NCBI RefSeq assembly: GCF_000469305.1
Contig: NZ_KI270980.1
Span: 1 to 56,255, forward strand
Direction of reading: 5' to 3'
Origin: Faecalitalea cylindroides ATCC 27803
GTDB taxonomy: Bacteria > Bacillota_I > Bacilli_A > Erysipelotrichales > Erysipelotrichaceae
DNA: 56,255 nt
A model generated the notes under the pieces. It ran no database searches. It saw only the letters and a list, made by a program, of their open reading frames with translations, and had not been told where the DNA came from. Below, in pieces: positions 8,139 to 17,635 of this stretch. The position numbers and the translations under genes are program-made. Every line of letters begins with the position of its first letter. Positions within the stretch are counted from its first letter, which is position 1.

Positions 8139-9119
8139 TTACATGACCCCCAATATCAAGCCGATAACCGCTAAAACTACACCAACAAGCCAAAAACGAG
8201 TAACTACCTTAGTTTCAGACCAACCACATTTTTCAAAATGATGGTGTAAAGGTGCCATCTTAAAAATACGTTTATGTGTTTTCTTATAATAAGTAACCTG
8301 AATAATGACACTTAAGACTTCTGCTACAAACACAAATCCAATGATTACCAATAAGATTTCCTGTTTTAGCACCATAGCAATAGCAGCTATCAAGCCACCT
8401 AGAGCTAAAGATCCAGTATCACCCATAAAGATCTTGGCAGGATGTTTATTGAATTTAAGATATCCAAGTAAACTCGCAATAACCAAAACAATCAAAAACG
8501 CAACATTGTCCACACCTTGAATCAAGGCAAAACACAAAAAAGGAATCAAGGCAATGATCATCTGACCCGAACATAAACCATCCAATCCATCTGTAAAGTT
8601 AACTGCATTCGTTTCGGCTGTAAACATGATAAAAACCAAGATAAAATAAAAATATCCCAAGTCAAAAGTAACATCTATGATCGGAATCCAAATTTCCGTA
8701 GAAGAGGATGTCTGATAAATAAAGAAGAAAATAACCGCAAGAATAGACTGTAAAGCAAATTTATAAGCCGGTTTTAACCCTTCGTTATCCTTCTTAACAA
8801 CAATAATGTAATCATCAATAAATCCAATCAGTCCATAACCCACAAAGGCTAGAAGGATAATTCCTGTATTCATATCTAATTTAAAAGGTGTAAATAAGCT
8901 CATCAAAAAGTACACAACAACTGGTACAAGAATAAATGCGATTCCACCCATGGTCGGTGTACCGTTTTTCTTCTTATGCGATTCCAAGCCTTCTTCCCTT
9001 TCGGTCTGGCCAAACTTTATTTTATGTAGGTAATTGATCATTGGTGGCATGATCACAAACATCAAAACCAAACATAGAATGAATCCAATAATCATATAAA
9101 AACCATTACTAAATTCCAT
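8139..9119 (-). CDS. mraY: Phospho-N-acetylmuramoyl-pentapeptide-transferase
   Basis: Membrane enzyme making lipid I from UDP-MurNAc-pentapeptide and undecaprenyl phosphate. 326 residues, about ten membrane segments. Motifs: GFIDDYIIVVKKDNEGL (Mg-binding Asp pair), NFTDGLDGL, FMGDTGSLALGG and the MAPLHHHFEKCG loop. The ATG at 9119 has GGAGAG 6 nt upstream; the 29-residue longer frame to 9206 would run across the divergent rpmB promoter and is rejected. First gene of the mraY-murD-uppP unit. Confidence 0.95.
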   Translation of the reverse strand: MEFSNGFYMIIGFILCLVLMFVIMPPMINYLHKIKFGQTEREEGLESHKKKNGTPTMGGIAFILVPVVVYFLMSLFTPFKLDMNTGIILLAFVGYGLIGFIDDYIIVVKKDNEGLKPAYKFALQSILAVIFFFIYQTSSSTEIWIPIIDVTFDLGYFYFILVFIMFTAETNAVNFTDGLDGLCSGQMIIALIPFLCFALIQGVDNVAFLIVLVIASLLGYLKFNKHPAKIFMGDTGSLALGGLIAAIAMVLKQEILLVIIGFVFVAEVLSVIIQVTYYKKTHKRIFKMAPLHHHFEKCGWSETKVVTRFWLVGVVLAVIGLILGVM

Positions 9120-9187
9120 AATATCTCTCCATTCATTTAGATATATTGTAACATCAAACATCCTGTTGAACAAATTTAAATTAGTGC

Positions 9188-9216
9188 TTGAAATATAAGA
9201 AACCAAATGATATTAT
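9188..9216 (+). promoter_or_regulatory. rpmB promoter
   Basis: TTGAAA (9188-9193) and TATTAT (9211-9216) with a 17-bp spacer, 49 nt upstream of the rpmB ATG. Confidence 0.7.
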
Positions 9217-9265
9217 ATTAAAGCGATTGCGTAAATGAAATTAAGAAAAAGGAGGACAGGTCGAG

Positions 9266-9457
9266 ATGTCAAAAGTATGTGCAGTGTCTGGTAGAGGTCC
9301 TTTATCTGGAAATAAACGTTCTCACTCTATGCGTGCCACTCGTCGTAAATGGAATGTAAACTTACAAAAAGTGAGAGTTATTGTTGACGGTAAACCTCAA
9401 ACAATCCGTGTGAGTGCTCGTGCGCTAAGAACATTAAAGAAACAAAACGCTATTTAA
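9266..9457 (+). CDS. rpmB: 50S ribosomal protein L28
   Basis: Small basic ribosomal protein, 63 residues, normal length. [20 protein letters not shown] followed by [16 protein letters not shown] is the L28 pattern. In this form C5 is kept but the other zinc-site cysteines of C+ paralogues are missing. AAAGGAGG precedes the ATG. Single-gene unit with its own promoter and terminator, as is usual beside the thiN-rpe cluster in Firmicutes. Confidence 0.95.
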   Translation: MSKVCAVSGRGPLSGNKRSHSMRATRRKWNVNLQKVRVIVDGKPQTIRVSARALRTLKKQNAI

Positions 9458-9480
9458 TTTAATTATTAAGGATCATAAAG

Positions 9481-9507
9481 AAAGAGCTGATTTCAGCTCT
9501 TTTTTTA
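9481..9507. terminator. rpmB terminator
   Basis: GAGCTGATTTCAGCTC hairpin followed by eight T. The far end reaches the stop codon of the convergent membrane-protein gene. Confidence 0.85.
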
Positions 9508-10779
9508 GTGTATTGATTTTGCCTCAATCGAATGAATCTTTAAAGAAACAACTGGGCTGTTCTTTTTGATATATTCCCCCTGAAGATATTCAAGATATGT
9601 ACCAGGCGAAATGATTCCCCGCATACTTAATACATCACAGCCTAGTTTTCCTAGGATACAGTCGGTAAACAAAGCACAATTATCACCTAAAGCCCAATAT
9701 GTCTTAAACCGACCCGATTTAAATTTATAAAACTTCGCCCCAGTCTTATAATGCAGCCTTGAAGGATAATTCTCTTTATACTCATTAAATCGATCGTATC
9801 CATATTCACGTTCAATTTTACAGTACCAGCGATAACTGTTATTTTTGAAAGCTTCAAGCTCTTGTTCGATCAAAGCTTCCTGTTCTTTCTTGATTTGAAT
9901 ACCATATTCAAAAATAGAATTGTTTTCTGCACTCATCATATTAGGAATATAATATTCAAATGGAACTGTAAAGAATACGCCATCTCCAATCGTTTGATTT
10001 AAACGAAACGATTCTTCATCATAATTTCCATAACTGTAAACAATTCCTTTATAAGAAAATGTAATATGACCAACTTTTTGAATTCCATTAGGTCCAACAT
10101 GAACCATGACCTTTAAAATTTGATCATCTCCATAGTCTTTTTTTTCTAAAGCAAATGGTTTACCAGAAGATAAATATCGGTTAATAGATGTTAATGTCCA
10201 ATCTGGAATAAAGGCACACATTATGGCTGGTAATGTAATGCGAATCTTACGCTTCCATTCATATTTTAATAAAGGATTTACCCCTACACTGGCATCATTA
10301 AAATATCGAGATCCTAATAAGATAAAATAAATTCCGAACAAACGAAGTAATAAATCCGTTTCAAATTCATCTACAAACAATAAATTAAAGCCCAAGATTC
10401 CATAAGCTACTATCATTAAAAAATGATAGAACTTATCCGGAATATCATTTATATAATTGATGACCAGCTGAATCAAACTAGCCAGTGTACTGATGTAGCA
10501 ATACAAGCCAAAAGCAACTCGGATGATCCATTGCGGAATAGTTTCATGATCAACTAAAAATAATGCGAATAAAATAGACAAGATCAAAAATAATAAATCG
10601 CTTTTCTTCTTGTGCTGGAGAAATCGAATCAGTAGATAAACTCCATTGATCAAAAGAAGGATGATAGATGTATTTAAGATGAGCGAAAAAACACGATTTG
10701 GTATAAAAAACATTACCAAGCCTGCTGCAATAAAACATAGACCAACTATAAAGTTTGAAGCTACATCTTTATTAAACAT
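9505..10779 (-). CDS. Membrane protein with HdeD-like helices and permuted papain-like C-terminal domain
   Basis: 424 residues. Residues 10-160 hold about six hydrophobic helices in the arrangement of HdeD/DUF308 proteins. Residues 185-410 are soluble: VMVHVGPNGIQKVGHITF (H238) followed by a strand VYSYGNY and, 130 residues later, GDNCALFTDCILGKLG (C368). His before Cys, with strands between, matches circularly permuted papain-like enzymes such as YiiX, LRAT and DUF4105 families. RBS AAGGGG before the ATG. Last gene of the stp-prkC-rsgA-rpe-thiN run. Likely acts as peptidase, amidase or acyltransferase at the membrane; substrate unknown. The fold assignment is inference. Confidence 0.5.
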   Translation of the reverse strand: MFNKDVASNFIVGLCFIAAGLVMFFIPNRVFSLILNTSIILLLINGVYLLIRFLQHKKKSDLLFLILSILFALFLVDHETIPQWIIRVAFGLYCYISTLASLIQLVINYINDIPDKFYHFLMIVAYGILGFNLLFVDEFETDLLLRLFGIYFILLGSRYFNDASVGVNPLLKYEWKRKIRITLPAIMCAFIPDWTLTSINRYLSSGKPFALEKKDYGDDQILKVMVHVGPNGIQKVGHITFSYKGIVYSYGNYDEESFRLNQTIGDGVFFTVPFEYYIPNMMSAENNSIFEYGIQIKKEQEALIEQELEAFKNNSYRWYCKIEREYGYDRFNEYKENYPSRLHYKTGAKFYKFKSGRFKTYWALGDNCALFTDCILGKLGCDVLSMRGIISPGTYLEYLQGEYIKKNSPVVSLKIHSIEAKSIH

Positions 10780-10794
10780 CTGCTTGACCCCTTT

Positions 10795-11400
10795 CTACTT
10801 AACATTTGATTGAATGCAAAGCACTTTTCCTATATCAAGTGTGACTTTTGCCTCTTCATGTACGATTGAATTCGACACGCAGAATATATCTTTTACAGTA
10901 ATAGGTTCTTTGTATAGCGGATATGTAAATCCTTCTAAGGTTATGATTGTATCTTCAAGTGCAAAGAAAGATACATGTGTATATGCTTTTTTGATCACAT
11001 GCTCTCCTTTAGATAATAAAGTGATCTTTTGATGATCATCTAAAAGCACCAAATGAGGATAACGATACATCAATAAACGAATATTGGCAAATGTATGATC
11101 AATTCTTCCAGATAAAGCTCCATATAAAACTATCTCATCATATCCTTTTTTCTTGCATAGAGAAACAGCCAATTCACTATCTGTTTCATTCTTTTGTACA
11201 GGATGGCGAATGATTTGACACGCCCCTTGTAACCTTTGAAATTCATCTTCGGTCATAGAGTCAAAATCTCCAACCGCAAAGCGCATCGGTATCTTTGCTT
11301 CCATCAATAACAGCGCACCTGAATCAACCCCTATATAATCATACGAATCATCTTGGATGATATTTTTTGACATAGGAGTAATCAAAAGGGCCTTTTTCAT
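10795..11400 (-). CDS. thiN: Thiamine pyrophosphokinase
   Basis: Converts thiamine and ATP to thiamine pyrophosphate. 201 residues. IGVDSGALLLMEAKIPMRFAVGDFDSM contains the GVDSG and GDFDS motifs; KNETDSELAV and GALSGRIDHTFANI complete the TPK catalytic domain. The C-terminal thiamine-binding half (FFALEDTIITLEGFTYPL) is present. Its ATG overlaps the rpe stop in an ATGA, typical of translational coupling in this cluster. Confidence 0.93.
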   Translation of the reverse strand: MKKALLITPMSKNIIQDDSYDYIGVDSGALLLMEAKIPMRFAVGDFDSMTEDEFQRLQGACQIIRHPVQKNETDSELAVSLCKKKGYDEIVLYGALSGRIDHTFANIRLLMYRYPHLVLLDDHQKITLLSKGEHVIKKAYTHVSFFALEDTIITLEGFTYPLYKEPITVKDIFCVSNSIVHEEAKVTLDIGKVLCIQSNVK

Positions 11401-12053
11401 TTTAAAAGCCCTTCGATCGTAGAAACAATATCATTTTTAAAGACATAAGAACCTGCAACTAAAGTATCACAACCGGCATCACAAGCTTTTTTATATGTTT
11501 CATGATTGATTCCACCATCAATTTCTATGCGATAATTCAATTGTTTTTCTTCTCTTTTTTTATATAACCAACGTACCTTATCTAATTGATCGTCCATAAA
11601 AGACTGTCCCCCAAAGCCTGGATTGACACTCATAACAAGAACCATATCCGCCTGTTCCAACAAAGCTTCAAAAGGTTCAATTGGTGTAGCCGGACGTAAT
11701 GTAAATCCAACTTGAACATGTAAATCTTGCATCTTCTGCATGAATGCAATACATTTATCAGTGTCATTATCAAAGGATTCCACATGAAAAGTGATCATAT
11801 CTGCTCCAGCTTTTACAAAAATTGGTGCATAATATTCAGGATCACTGATCATTAAATGAACATCCATGAATAAAGGACTTGCCTTTCGAAACCCTTTTAA
11901 GATATCTGGACCAAATGTGATATTCGGAACAAAATGGCCATCCATTACATCAAAATGCAACCATTTCGCTTTTGATTGATTTAATTGTTCAATTTGTTCA
12001 GTCATCTTAGAATAATCCAACGATAAAACCGAAGGGGCTATGATTCTTTCCAT
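11397..12053 (-). CDS. rpe: Ribulose-phosphate 3-epimerase
   Basis: Interconverts ribulose 5-phosphate and xylulose 5-phosphate in the pentose phosphate pathway. TIM-barrel protein of 218 residues. IAPSVLSLDYSKM, HFDVMDGHFVPNITFG, DVHLMISDP, VMSVNPGFGGQSFM and EIDGGIN carry the metal- and phosphate-binding residues. Its RBS AAAGGAGA overlaps the end of rsgA, so it belongs to that operon. Confidence 0.96.
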   Translation of the reverse strand: MERIIAPSVLSLDYSKMTEQIEQLNQSKAKWLHFDVMDGHFVPNITFGPDILKGFRKASPLFMDVHLMISDPEYYAPIFVKAGADMITFHVESFDNDTDKCIAFMQKMQDLHVQVGFTLRPATPIEPFEALLEQADMVLVMSVNPGFGGQSFMDDQLDKVRWLYKKREEKQLNYRIEIDGGINHETYKKACDAGCDTLVAGSYVFKNDIVSTIEGLLK

Positions 12054-12055
12054 AC

Positions 12056-12904
12056 TTATCTCCTTTTTTCTGACATAATTTGTTTATAATCTTCATATAT
12101 GCTCGGATTGATCTTACCATCTTCAAGTGCTTGTTTGATACCACAATCCGGTTCATTGATATGCAAACAGTCTTTGAATCGGCATGTATCCAAATACGGC
12201 TTAAAATCCAAGATCAAACGATCAAGATGTGATGTATCTAAACGTGTAAAATCTAAGCTTGAGAAACCTGGTGTATCGGCTACTAGACCATTGGCAACAT
12301 GATGCAATTCACAATACCTGGTCGTGTGCTTTCCACGCCCTAATGCCTTTGAGATTTCCTGTGTATTTAATTTAAAACTAGGATCAAGGCGATTCAACAA
12401 GGAACTTTTTCCAGCACCCGATTGACCACATAATACGCTTACCTTACCATCTAATACTTCCTTTAGTTCATTATCATCACTTCCTGGATGTGTAAATACC
12501 ATTTTATAGCCGGCATCTTTATAATGTTTTAAATCCTCAAAGATATCATTATCTTTATTTAATAAATCCGATTTTGTGATACAGATCACAGGTTCTACAC
12601 CAGCAATCGCAACAAGGAAAATCAATCGATTCAATAAATGACACGAATAATCTGGGTCTTTAAGACTTGTAACGATCAAAGCCTGATCCACATTGGCAAT
12701 GGCTGGACGTAACAACTGATTTTTTCGATCTAAAATTCGATGAATACGATAGGTATCATCAATTTGCTCAAACTCAACTAAATCACCTACAAGAGGACTT
12801 TTTTCTAATTTCATCTTTCCTCTTGGTCTGGCAATCACTTGTTTTCCTTCAAATTCAATTGTAGACTGATTTGAAATAATCTTAATAATTCTTCCCTGCA
12901 GCAT
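12056..12904 (-). CDS. rsgA: Small ribosomal subunit biogenesis GTPase RsgA
   Basis: Circularly permuted GTPase that helps 30S maturation. 282 residues. OB-fold start MLQGRIIKIISNQ, then TKSD (G4), GQSGAGKSSLLNRL (G1), DTPGFSSL (G3) and a zinc site CRFKDCLHINEPDC near the end. Start taken at 12904 because MLQGRIIKI aligns with family N-termini; an ATG three codons upstream (12913) overlaps the prkC stop and could be used instead. No strong ribosome-binding site is seen, so translation probably depends on coupling to prkC. Confidence 0.95.
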   Translation of the reverse strand: MLQGRIIKIISNQSTIEFEGKQVIARPRGKMKLEKSPLVGDLVEFEQIDDTYRIHRILDRKNQLLRPAIANVDQALIVTSLKDPDYSCHLLNRLIFLVAIAGVEPVICITKSDLLNKDNDIFEDLKHYKDAGYKMVFTHPGSDDNELKEVLDGKVSVLCGQSGAGKSSLLNRLDPSFKLNTQEISKALGRGKHTTRYCELHHVANGLVADTPGFSSLDFTRLDTSHLDRLILDFKPYLDTCRFKDCLHINEPDCGIKQALEDGKINPSIYEDYKQIMSEKRR

Positions 12905-12905
12905 A

Positions 12906-14582
12906 CTAATCATAATACAGTGTTACCACACTGTCCGTTCCTTCCTGTGTATACTCGCTTCCAACATCCGGAGATACGGCTACAACAATATTGGAACCTG
13001 AACCTCCCTCCTGCTGAATTGGTAAAACAGCTATTCCTAAAGCATTTAATTCAGCTTGTGCTTCATTAACGTCCTTGCCAATTAAATCATAAGGAATCGT
13101 AATTGTAGGATATTCACTAACCACAAATTTAATTGTTTCATTAGCATCCGGGTCGATCCTGTCACCAGGATTTAAACCACTTTGTTCCAAAATAATCCCT
13201 GGATCCATATCCTTTGCACCTTGATACTCGACTTCTATATTCAAAGTGACACCTTTTGCCTGTAATTCCGCCTGTACTTCACTTAAAGATCTTGAAGTAT
13301 AATCTTCCACTAAAAAGCTTGGACCTTTACTTATTGTTAAGACAATATCAGCATCACCGGGAATAATTTCACCTTCATCATAATTTGCTGAAATGACCAG
13401 CCCTTCATCAAATTTATCACTCACATCTTCTTTGATTTCCACATTAGATGTATCAAAATTAGCATCTTCTAATACATTCAATGCTTCTTCCTGTGTTAGA
13501 CTGACAACTTCCGGCATTGTCTGATATCCCAAGAAGCCGCTGAATCGAATAAGCCCGGTCAAAGATGCAATCATAAACATCAATACAATTGCGATGATCG
13601 TACCTAAAGCACCTAAAACATATGGAACAAAACTTCTTTTAGGCTTCTTTGTGGCCTTTTTTGGCTTTTCATATTCCACTTTCACATACCCGTCATCATC
13701 TATTTCAACATTGGATACCGGTTGTGATTTAAAAGTTACTCTTTGAACATTTCGATTCGAAATATCATTATAGTGCATTAGTTCATACAACATATCAGAA
13801 GCACTATCATATCGTTCTACTGGATTTTTTGCCGTAGCTTTTAATACGATATTTTCAATTGATTGAGGAATGCCTGGATTAAAATCACGGACAAATGGAA
13901 TTGGTTCACGCAAATGTTTGATCGCAATCTCCGTTGGAGTCTTGCCTTGAAAAGGAACACTTCCTGTCAACAATTCATAGAACACGATTCCCATAGAATA
14001 AATATCGATCTTAGGATCTGGATCTTTACCCTGTGCTGTTTCTGGTGCAAGATAATGAGCACTACCCATGACCGCATTATTTAATGTTAATTGAACTGCA
14101 TCATTTGCCACGGCGATCCCAAAATCCGTGATCTTGATCGTTCCATCATCCTTGACCAAAATGTTCTGAGGTTTGATATCACGATGAATAATATTGTGTT
14201 CATGTGCATGTGCTATGGCACTAGTCAATTGACGCATGATATGAACAGCTTCATCAACACTTAATGGTCCTCGTAAACCAATCAATTCTTTTAGTGTACG
14301 TCCACGAATAAATTCCATAACGATATAATGCATGCCATTGTATTCGCCTACATCATAAATATCTACAACATTCGGATGTGAAAGACGGCTTGCAGCGCTG
14401 GCTTCTCGTTGAAAACGTACTAACGTCATTGGATCTTCACTTAGTTTTTGGCGAAGGATCTTAATGGCAACGATTCGATTTAAGATCGTATCTTGTGCCT
14501 TATAAACATCTGCCATACCACCTTGACCAACTAAAGAGATGATCTCGTAACGGTTTGCTATTTGATTAATCGTTTGAGCCAT
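12906..14582 (-). CDS. prkC: Serine/threonine protein kinase with PASTA domains
   Basis: Membrane Hanks-type kinase that senses muropeptides or lipid II and regulates growth, division and dormancy. 558 residues. Kinase domain about 10-270: VGQGGMADVY loop, AIKILRQ lysine, IIHRDIKPQNIL catalytic loop and KITDFGIAV. Basic juxtamembrane stretch, one membrane helix near 328-350, then three extracellular PASTA repeats (MPEVVSLTQEEALNVL is the first). Start at 14582 (MAQTINQ) has AGAGG 8 nt upstream. The first 17 nt overlap the end of the cognate phosphatase gene. Confidence 0.96.
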   Translation of the reverse strand: MAQTINQIANRYEIISLVGQGGMADVYKAQDTILNRIVAIKILRQKLSEDPMTLVRFQREASAASRLSHPNVVDIYDVGEYNGMHYIVMEFIRGRTLKELIGLRGPLSVDEAVHIMRQLTSAIAHAHEHNIIHRDIKPQNILVKDDGTIKITDFGIAVANDAVQLTLNNAVMGSAHYLAPETAQGKDPDPKIDIYSMGIVFYELLTGSVPFQGKTPTEIAIKHLREPIPFVRDFNPGIPQSIENIVLKATAKNPVERYDSASDMLYELMHYNDISNRNVQRVTFKSQPVSNVEIDDDGYVKVEYEKPKKATKKPKRSFVPYVLGALGTIIAIVLMFMIASLTGLIRFSGFLGYQTMPEVVSLTQEEALNVLEDANFDTSNVEIKEDVSDKFDEGLVISANYDEGEIIPGDADIVLTISKGPSFLVEDYTSRSLSEVQAELQAKGVTLNIEVEYQGAKDMDPGIILEQSGLNPGDRIDPDANETIKFVVSEYPTITIPYDLIGKDVNEAQAELNALGIAVLPIQQEGGSGSNIVVAVSPDVGSEYTQEGTDSVVTLYYD

Positions 14583-15321
14583 CTTGGTACCTCTCATTTT
14601 CCATTAAGATCACTGTACAATTATCATAGCCGCCAGACTGGTTTGCTCTAGAGATCAAGGCATTGACTTTATCTGTCAAATTATACGCTGAAGAATCGAT
14701 AATTGCCTGAATTTCTTCATAGCTTACATAACCATGCAGACCATCACTGCAGATCAAGATATATCGGTAATTCGAATCAATTTTATTAGTATCAATGCGG
14801 AATACCCGCCATACTCCTAAAGCATTGGTCAAAGTGTTTCTTTGCGCATGACTCTTTGCCTCTTCAGGCTTGATTTTTCCTTCTTTGATCAATTTCGCAA
14901 TCACGCTGTGATCTTCACTCATTTGGATCAAACCATCTGAGTAATATGCATATAGACGTGAATCTCCTACATTAAAGATATACGTAGCATTATTTGCATA
15001 GATCATACCTACACAAGTCGTGCCCATTCCACGTTCCTTGCGATTACGCATGCTTTCAAGATAGATTGCATCATTAGCCTTATTCAATGTGTCGTGGATC
15101 CAATCATTCACCTGTGAATCTTTTTTGAAAACAGGTGCTTTTAAAAATGCTTCTCTTAATTTGGAAACAGCTAAATGGCTGGCAACTTCACCGGCAGCAC
15201 TTCCACCAATGCCATCACAAACAGCCGCAAGCCAGTCACCATTTTCATTTTGAAGGATGCAATAATCATCTTCATTCACTTTTCTTGTACAACCTATATC
15301 GGTATTTCCAAAAGCTCTCAT
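14566..15321 (-). CDS. stp: PP2C-family serine/threonine phosphatase
   Basis: Metal-dependent phosphatase that reverses PrkC phosphorylation. 251 residues. Metal-binding motifs: NEDDYC, AAVCDGIGGSAAGEVAS, NVGDSRLY, SEDHSVIAKLI, LICSDGLHGYV and GGYDNCTVIL. Overlaps rlmN by an ATGA and prkC by 17 nt, so kinase and phosphatase are made from one transcript, as in most Firmicutes. Confidence 0.95.
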   Translation of the reverse strand: MRAFGNTDIGCTRKVNEDDYCILQNENGDWLAAVCDGIGGSAAGEVASHLAVSKLREAFLKAPVFKKDSQVNDWIHDTLNKANDAIYLESMRNRKERGMGTTCVGMIYANNATYIFNVGDSRLYAYYSDGLIQMSEDHSVIAKLIKEGKIKPEEAKSHAQRNTLTNALGVWRVFRIDTNKIDSNYRYILICSDGLHGYVSYEEIQAIIDSSAYNLTDKVNALISRANQSGGYDNCTVILMENERYQDGSND

Positions 15322-16364
15322 TCGCCGTTTCCTTTCTTAATTTCTTTAATTCGTAATTGACCACATGCTGCATCGATATCATTTCCATGTTCTTTTCGAA
15401 TCGTGCACCGCACATGGTTTTTCATCAACATATCGTAAAAGATCATTGCCTCATCATGAGTAACGCTCTTAAAATGTTTTTCATCCACAGAATTATACGG
15501 AATCAAGTTTACATATGCATTTAATCCTTTTAAAAGCTTAGCTAACTCTTTAGCATGACTTGGTTTATCATTGACTCCTTTTAATAAAATATATTCAAAT
15601 GTAAGGCGTCGATTATTCTCCGTTGAATAATACGTCAATGCCTTCATTAGTTCTTCAATTGGATATGCCTTATTAACAGGCATCAGCTGATTACGAAGTT
15701 CATTATTAGGAGCATGTAAGGAAACCGCAAGATTATATTGGGTATGTTCATTGGCAAAATCATAGATTCTTGGAACGATTCCACATGTTGAAATCGTAAT
15801 ATGACGGCTTCCAATACCTAGACCACGATCATGATTTACACAGGATAAAAAATTCATGACATTTTCATAATTATCAAATGGCTCCCCTGTGCCCATGACC
15901 ACAATATGGGAAAGACGATCTTGTGTCTTATCCAACTCTTTTTGGACATACATTACCTGCGCTACCATTTCACCGCTTGTTAGATTACGTTTTTTCTTGG
16001 TCAATCCACTCGCACAAAAAGCACATCCCATGTTACAGCCAACCTGACTGGATACACAGATGCTCTTTCCATAATCAAAAATCATCATAACACTCTCTAA
16101 TAGAGCTCCATCTTCAAGCTGGAACAAAAACTTTGTAGTCCCATCGTGGGAAACTTGTTTTCGAATCAATTTCAAAGGATTGATAATAAAACGCGACTTT
16201 AAAAGTTCACGAGTCTCCAAACTTAAATTTGTCATTTCATCTATTTCGTCAACTCGATTGCGATATAACCATTGAAAGATCTGATGACCTCTAAATGTTT
16301 TCCATCCACAATCGAGTGCAAACTGCTGCATTTGTTCATAATTAAAATCATACAAGCTTTGCAT
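15318..16364 (-). CDS. rlmN: Dual-specificity 23S rRNA/tRNA adenine C2 methyltransferase
   Basis: Radical SAM enzyme that methylates A2503 of 23S rRNA and A37 of some tRNAs. 348 residues. The cluster motif CNMGCAFCASG is clear, with GTGEPFDNYENV and ISTCGIVPRI downstream. The second catalytic Cys is in the C-terminal element DIDAACGQLR. The gene has an extended -10 (TGCTATAAT) about 36 nt upstream and GGAGTG before the ATG, so it may have a promoter of its own within the operon. Confidence 0.96.
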   Translation of the reverse strand: MQSLYDFNYEQMQQFALDCGWKTFRGHQIFQWLYRNRVDEIDEMTNLSLETRELLKSRFIINPLKLIRKQVSHDGTTKFLFQLEDGALLESVMMIFDYGKSICVSSQVGCNMGCAFCASGLTKKKRNLTSGEMVAQVMYVQKELDKTQDRLSHIVVMGTGEPFDNYENVMNFLSCVNHDRGLGIGSRHITISTCGIVPRIYDFANEHTQYNLAVSLHAPNNELRNQLMPVNKAYPIEELMKALTYYSTENNRRLTFEYILLKGVNDKPSHAKELAKLLKGLNAYVNLIPYNSVDEKHFKSVTHDEAMIFYDMLMKNHVRCTIRKEHGNDIDAACGQLRIKEIKKGNGE

Positions 16365-16404
16365 GTTCTATAACACTCCAATCACTTATGCATTATAGCA
16401 TACT

Positions 16405-16425
16405 CTAGTGCGTATTTCGCACTAG
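16405..16425. repeat. Inverted repeat at the rsmB 3' end / rlmN promoter
   Basis: CTAGTGCG (16405-16412) and CGCACTAG (16418-16425), spacer 5 nt. The left arm contains the rsmB stop. There is no T-tract in the direction of rsmB, and the rlmN -10 follows at once, so it could be a weak terminator, an mRNA 3'-end hairpin or an operator. Confidence 0.5.
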
Positions 16426-17634
16426 TTTCGCAATAAAGAATCCTCCACTATATTCATTAGGAAATAACGTCTCTTCTTTTTCCAAAGCAAATCCTGGATG
16501 ATTCTTGATAAAATACTCGATTTGTTTTTCATTTTCCTTCTTATTTAAAGTACAAGTTGAATACACCAAGCAGCCATTTTCTTTAACATGACTGGCGGCT
16601 GAAGCTAAGATTTCTCTTTGAATCTTGATAAGTGAATCCATGTCTTCTGATTTCATACGTAATTTGATATCTGGTTTTCTAGCTAAAACACCATACCCGG
16701 AACAAGGAACATCACAAAGCACGCGATCATAAAGTCCTAAATCTAAGATCTTTGTAGCATCTTTACAATACGCATGAATGATATCAACATGTAATCTTTT
16801 AGCATCTTTCTTGATCAACTGCACACGATGTTCATGAATATCTAAACAATCGATTGTTCCTCTATTATTCATAAATTGCGCCAATGCCATAGCCTTGGTT
16901 CCAGGTGCGCTGCAGACATCCAATACCTTTTCTTCACACTTTACGTCTAAGGTTCTGGCAATTTGATAAGAACCAGGATCCTGCGCAGACATGTAACCTT
17001 TAACATAATAAGGATGACTTGAGATCTGTTCACCTATATATACATATAACTCACTATCTTTGATCTTTTCAATATAAGGATCCTTTAAAAAGTTTTCTTC
17101 ATTAATCAAAAGCGAGTTTCTTCGAACCACAATTGGCAAGGTCGTATTTGAATGCATCGCAATTTTTTTGGCTGTATCCAGACCATATTGTGAGCACCAC
17201 ATTCTGATTAACCAAGGTTTGATTGAATTCATAATTGCAATCCTTTCAACTTCATCCTCAGGAAGTTTCACTTCATTTTGAATCACCTTATGCAAGATAG
17301 CATTAACAAAACCAGCACTTTTTGAATTTACCTTTTTGGCAAGATTGACAGCTTCATTACAGATCGCATAGTCAGGAACTTTATCTAAAAACTTGATTTG
17401 ATATACGCTCATGACCAATAAAACATCAATTTTTGATTCAATTTTCTTTCTATTTGTAAACTGTCGATAGATATATTGACAATAATCATAGTTTTGAATC
17501 GTTCCATAAAAGATCCTTGTGCACAATGCCTGATCTTTCTTTGGCACTTCTTTTAAATGATTTTTTAAATATAAATTTGAATATGTTCCTTCCAGCACAA
17601 CGCTACATAATGCCTTAAACACCCAAGATCGCAT
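16405..17634 (-). CDS. rsmB: 16S rRNA (cytosine-C5)-methyltransferase RsmB
   Basis: Methylates C967 (E. coli numbering) of 16S rRNA. 409 residues. N-terminal NusB-like RNA-binding domain (about 1-130), then the SAM domain with VLDVCSAPGTKAMALAQ, the catalytic DVPCSGYGVLARKPDI and VYSTCTLNKKENEKQI. It starts 1 nt past the priA stop. In most Firmicutes def and fmt lie between priA and rsmB; here they are absent. Confidence 0.94.
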   Translation of the reverse strand: MRSWVFKALCSVVLEGTYSNLYLKNHLKEVPKKDQALCTRIFYGTIQNYDYCQYIYRQFTNRKKIESKIDVLLVMSVYQIKFLDKVPDYAICNEAVNLAKKVNSKSAGFVNAILHKVIQNEVKLPEDEVERIAIMNSIKPWLIRMWCSQYGLDTAKKIAMHSNTTLPIVVRRNSLLINEENFLKDPYIEKIKDSELYVYIGEQISSHPYYVKGYMSAQDPGSYQIARTLDVKCEEKVLDVCSAPGTKAMALAQFMNNRGTIDCLDIHEHRVQLIKKDAKRLHVDIIHAYCKDATKILDLGLYDRVLCDVPCSGYGVLARKPDIKLRMKSEDMDSLIKIQREILASAASHVKENGCLVYSTCTLNKKENEKQIEYFIKNHPGFALEKEETLFPNEYSGGFFIAKLVRNTH

Positions 17635-17635
17635 A

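Noticed and set aside
9120-9206. Longer mraY reading frame
   Set aside because: The added 29 residues resemble no MraY, have no ribosome-binding site and run through the divergent rpmB promoter.
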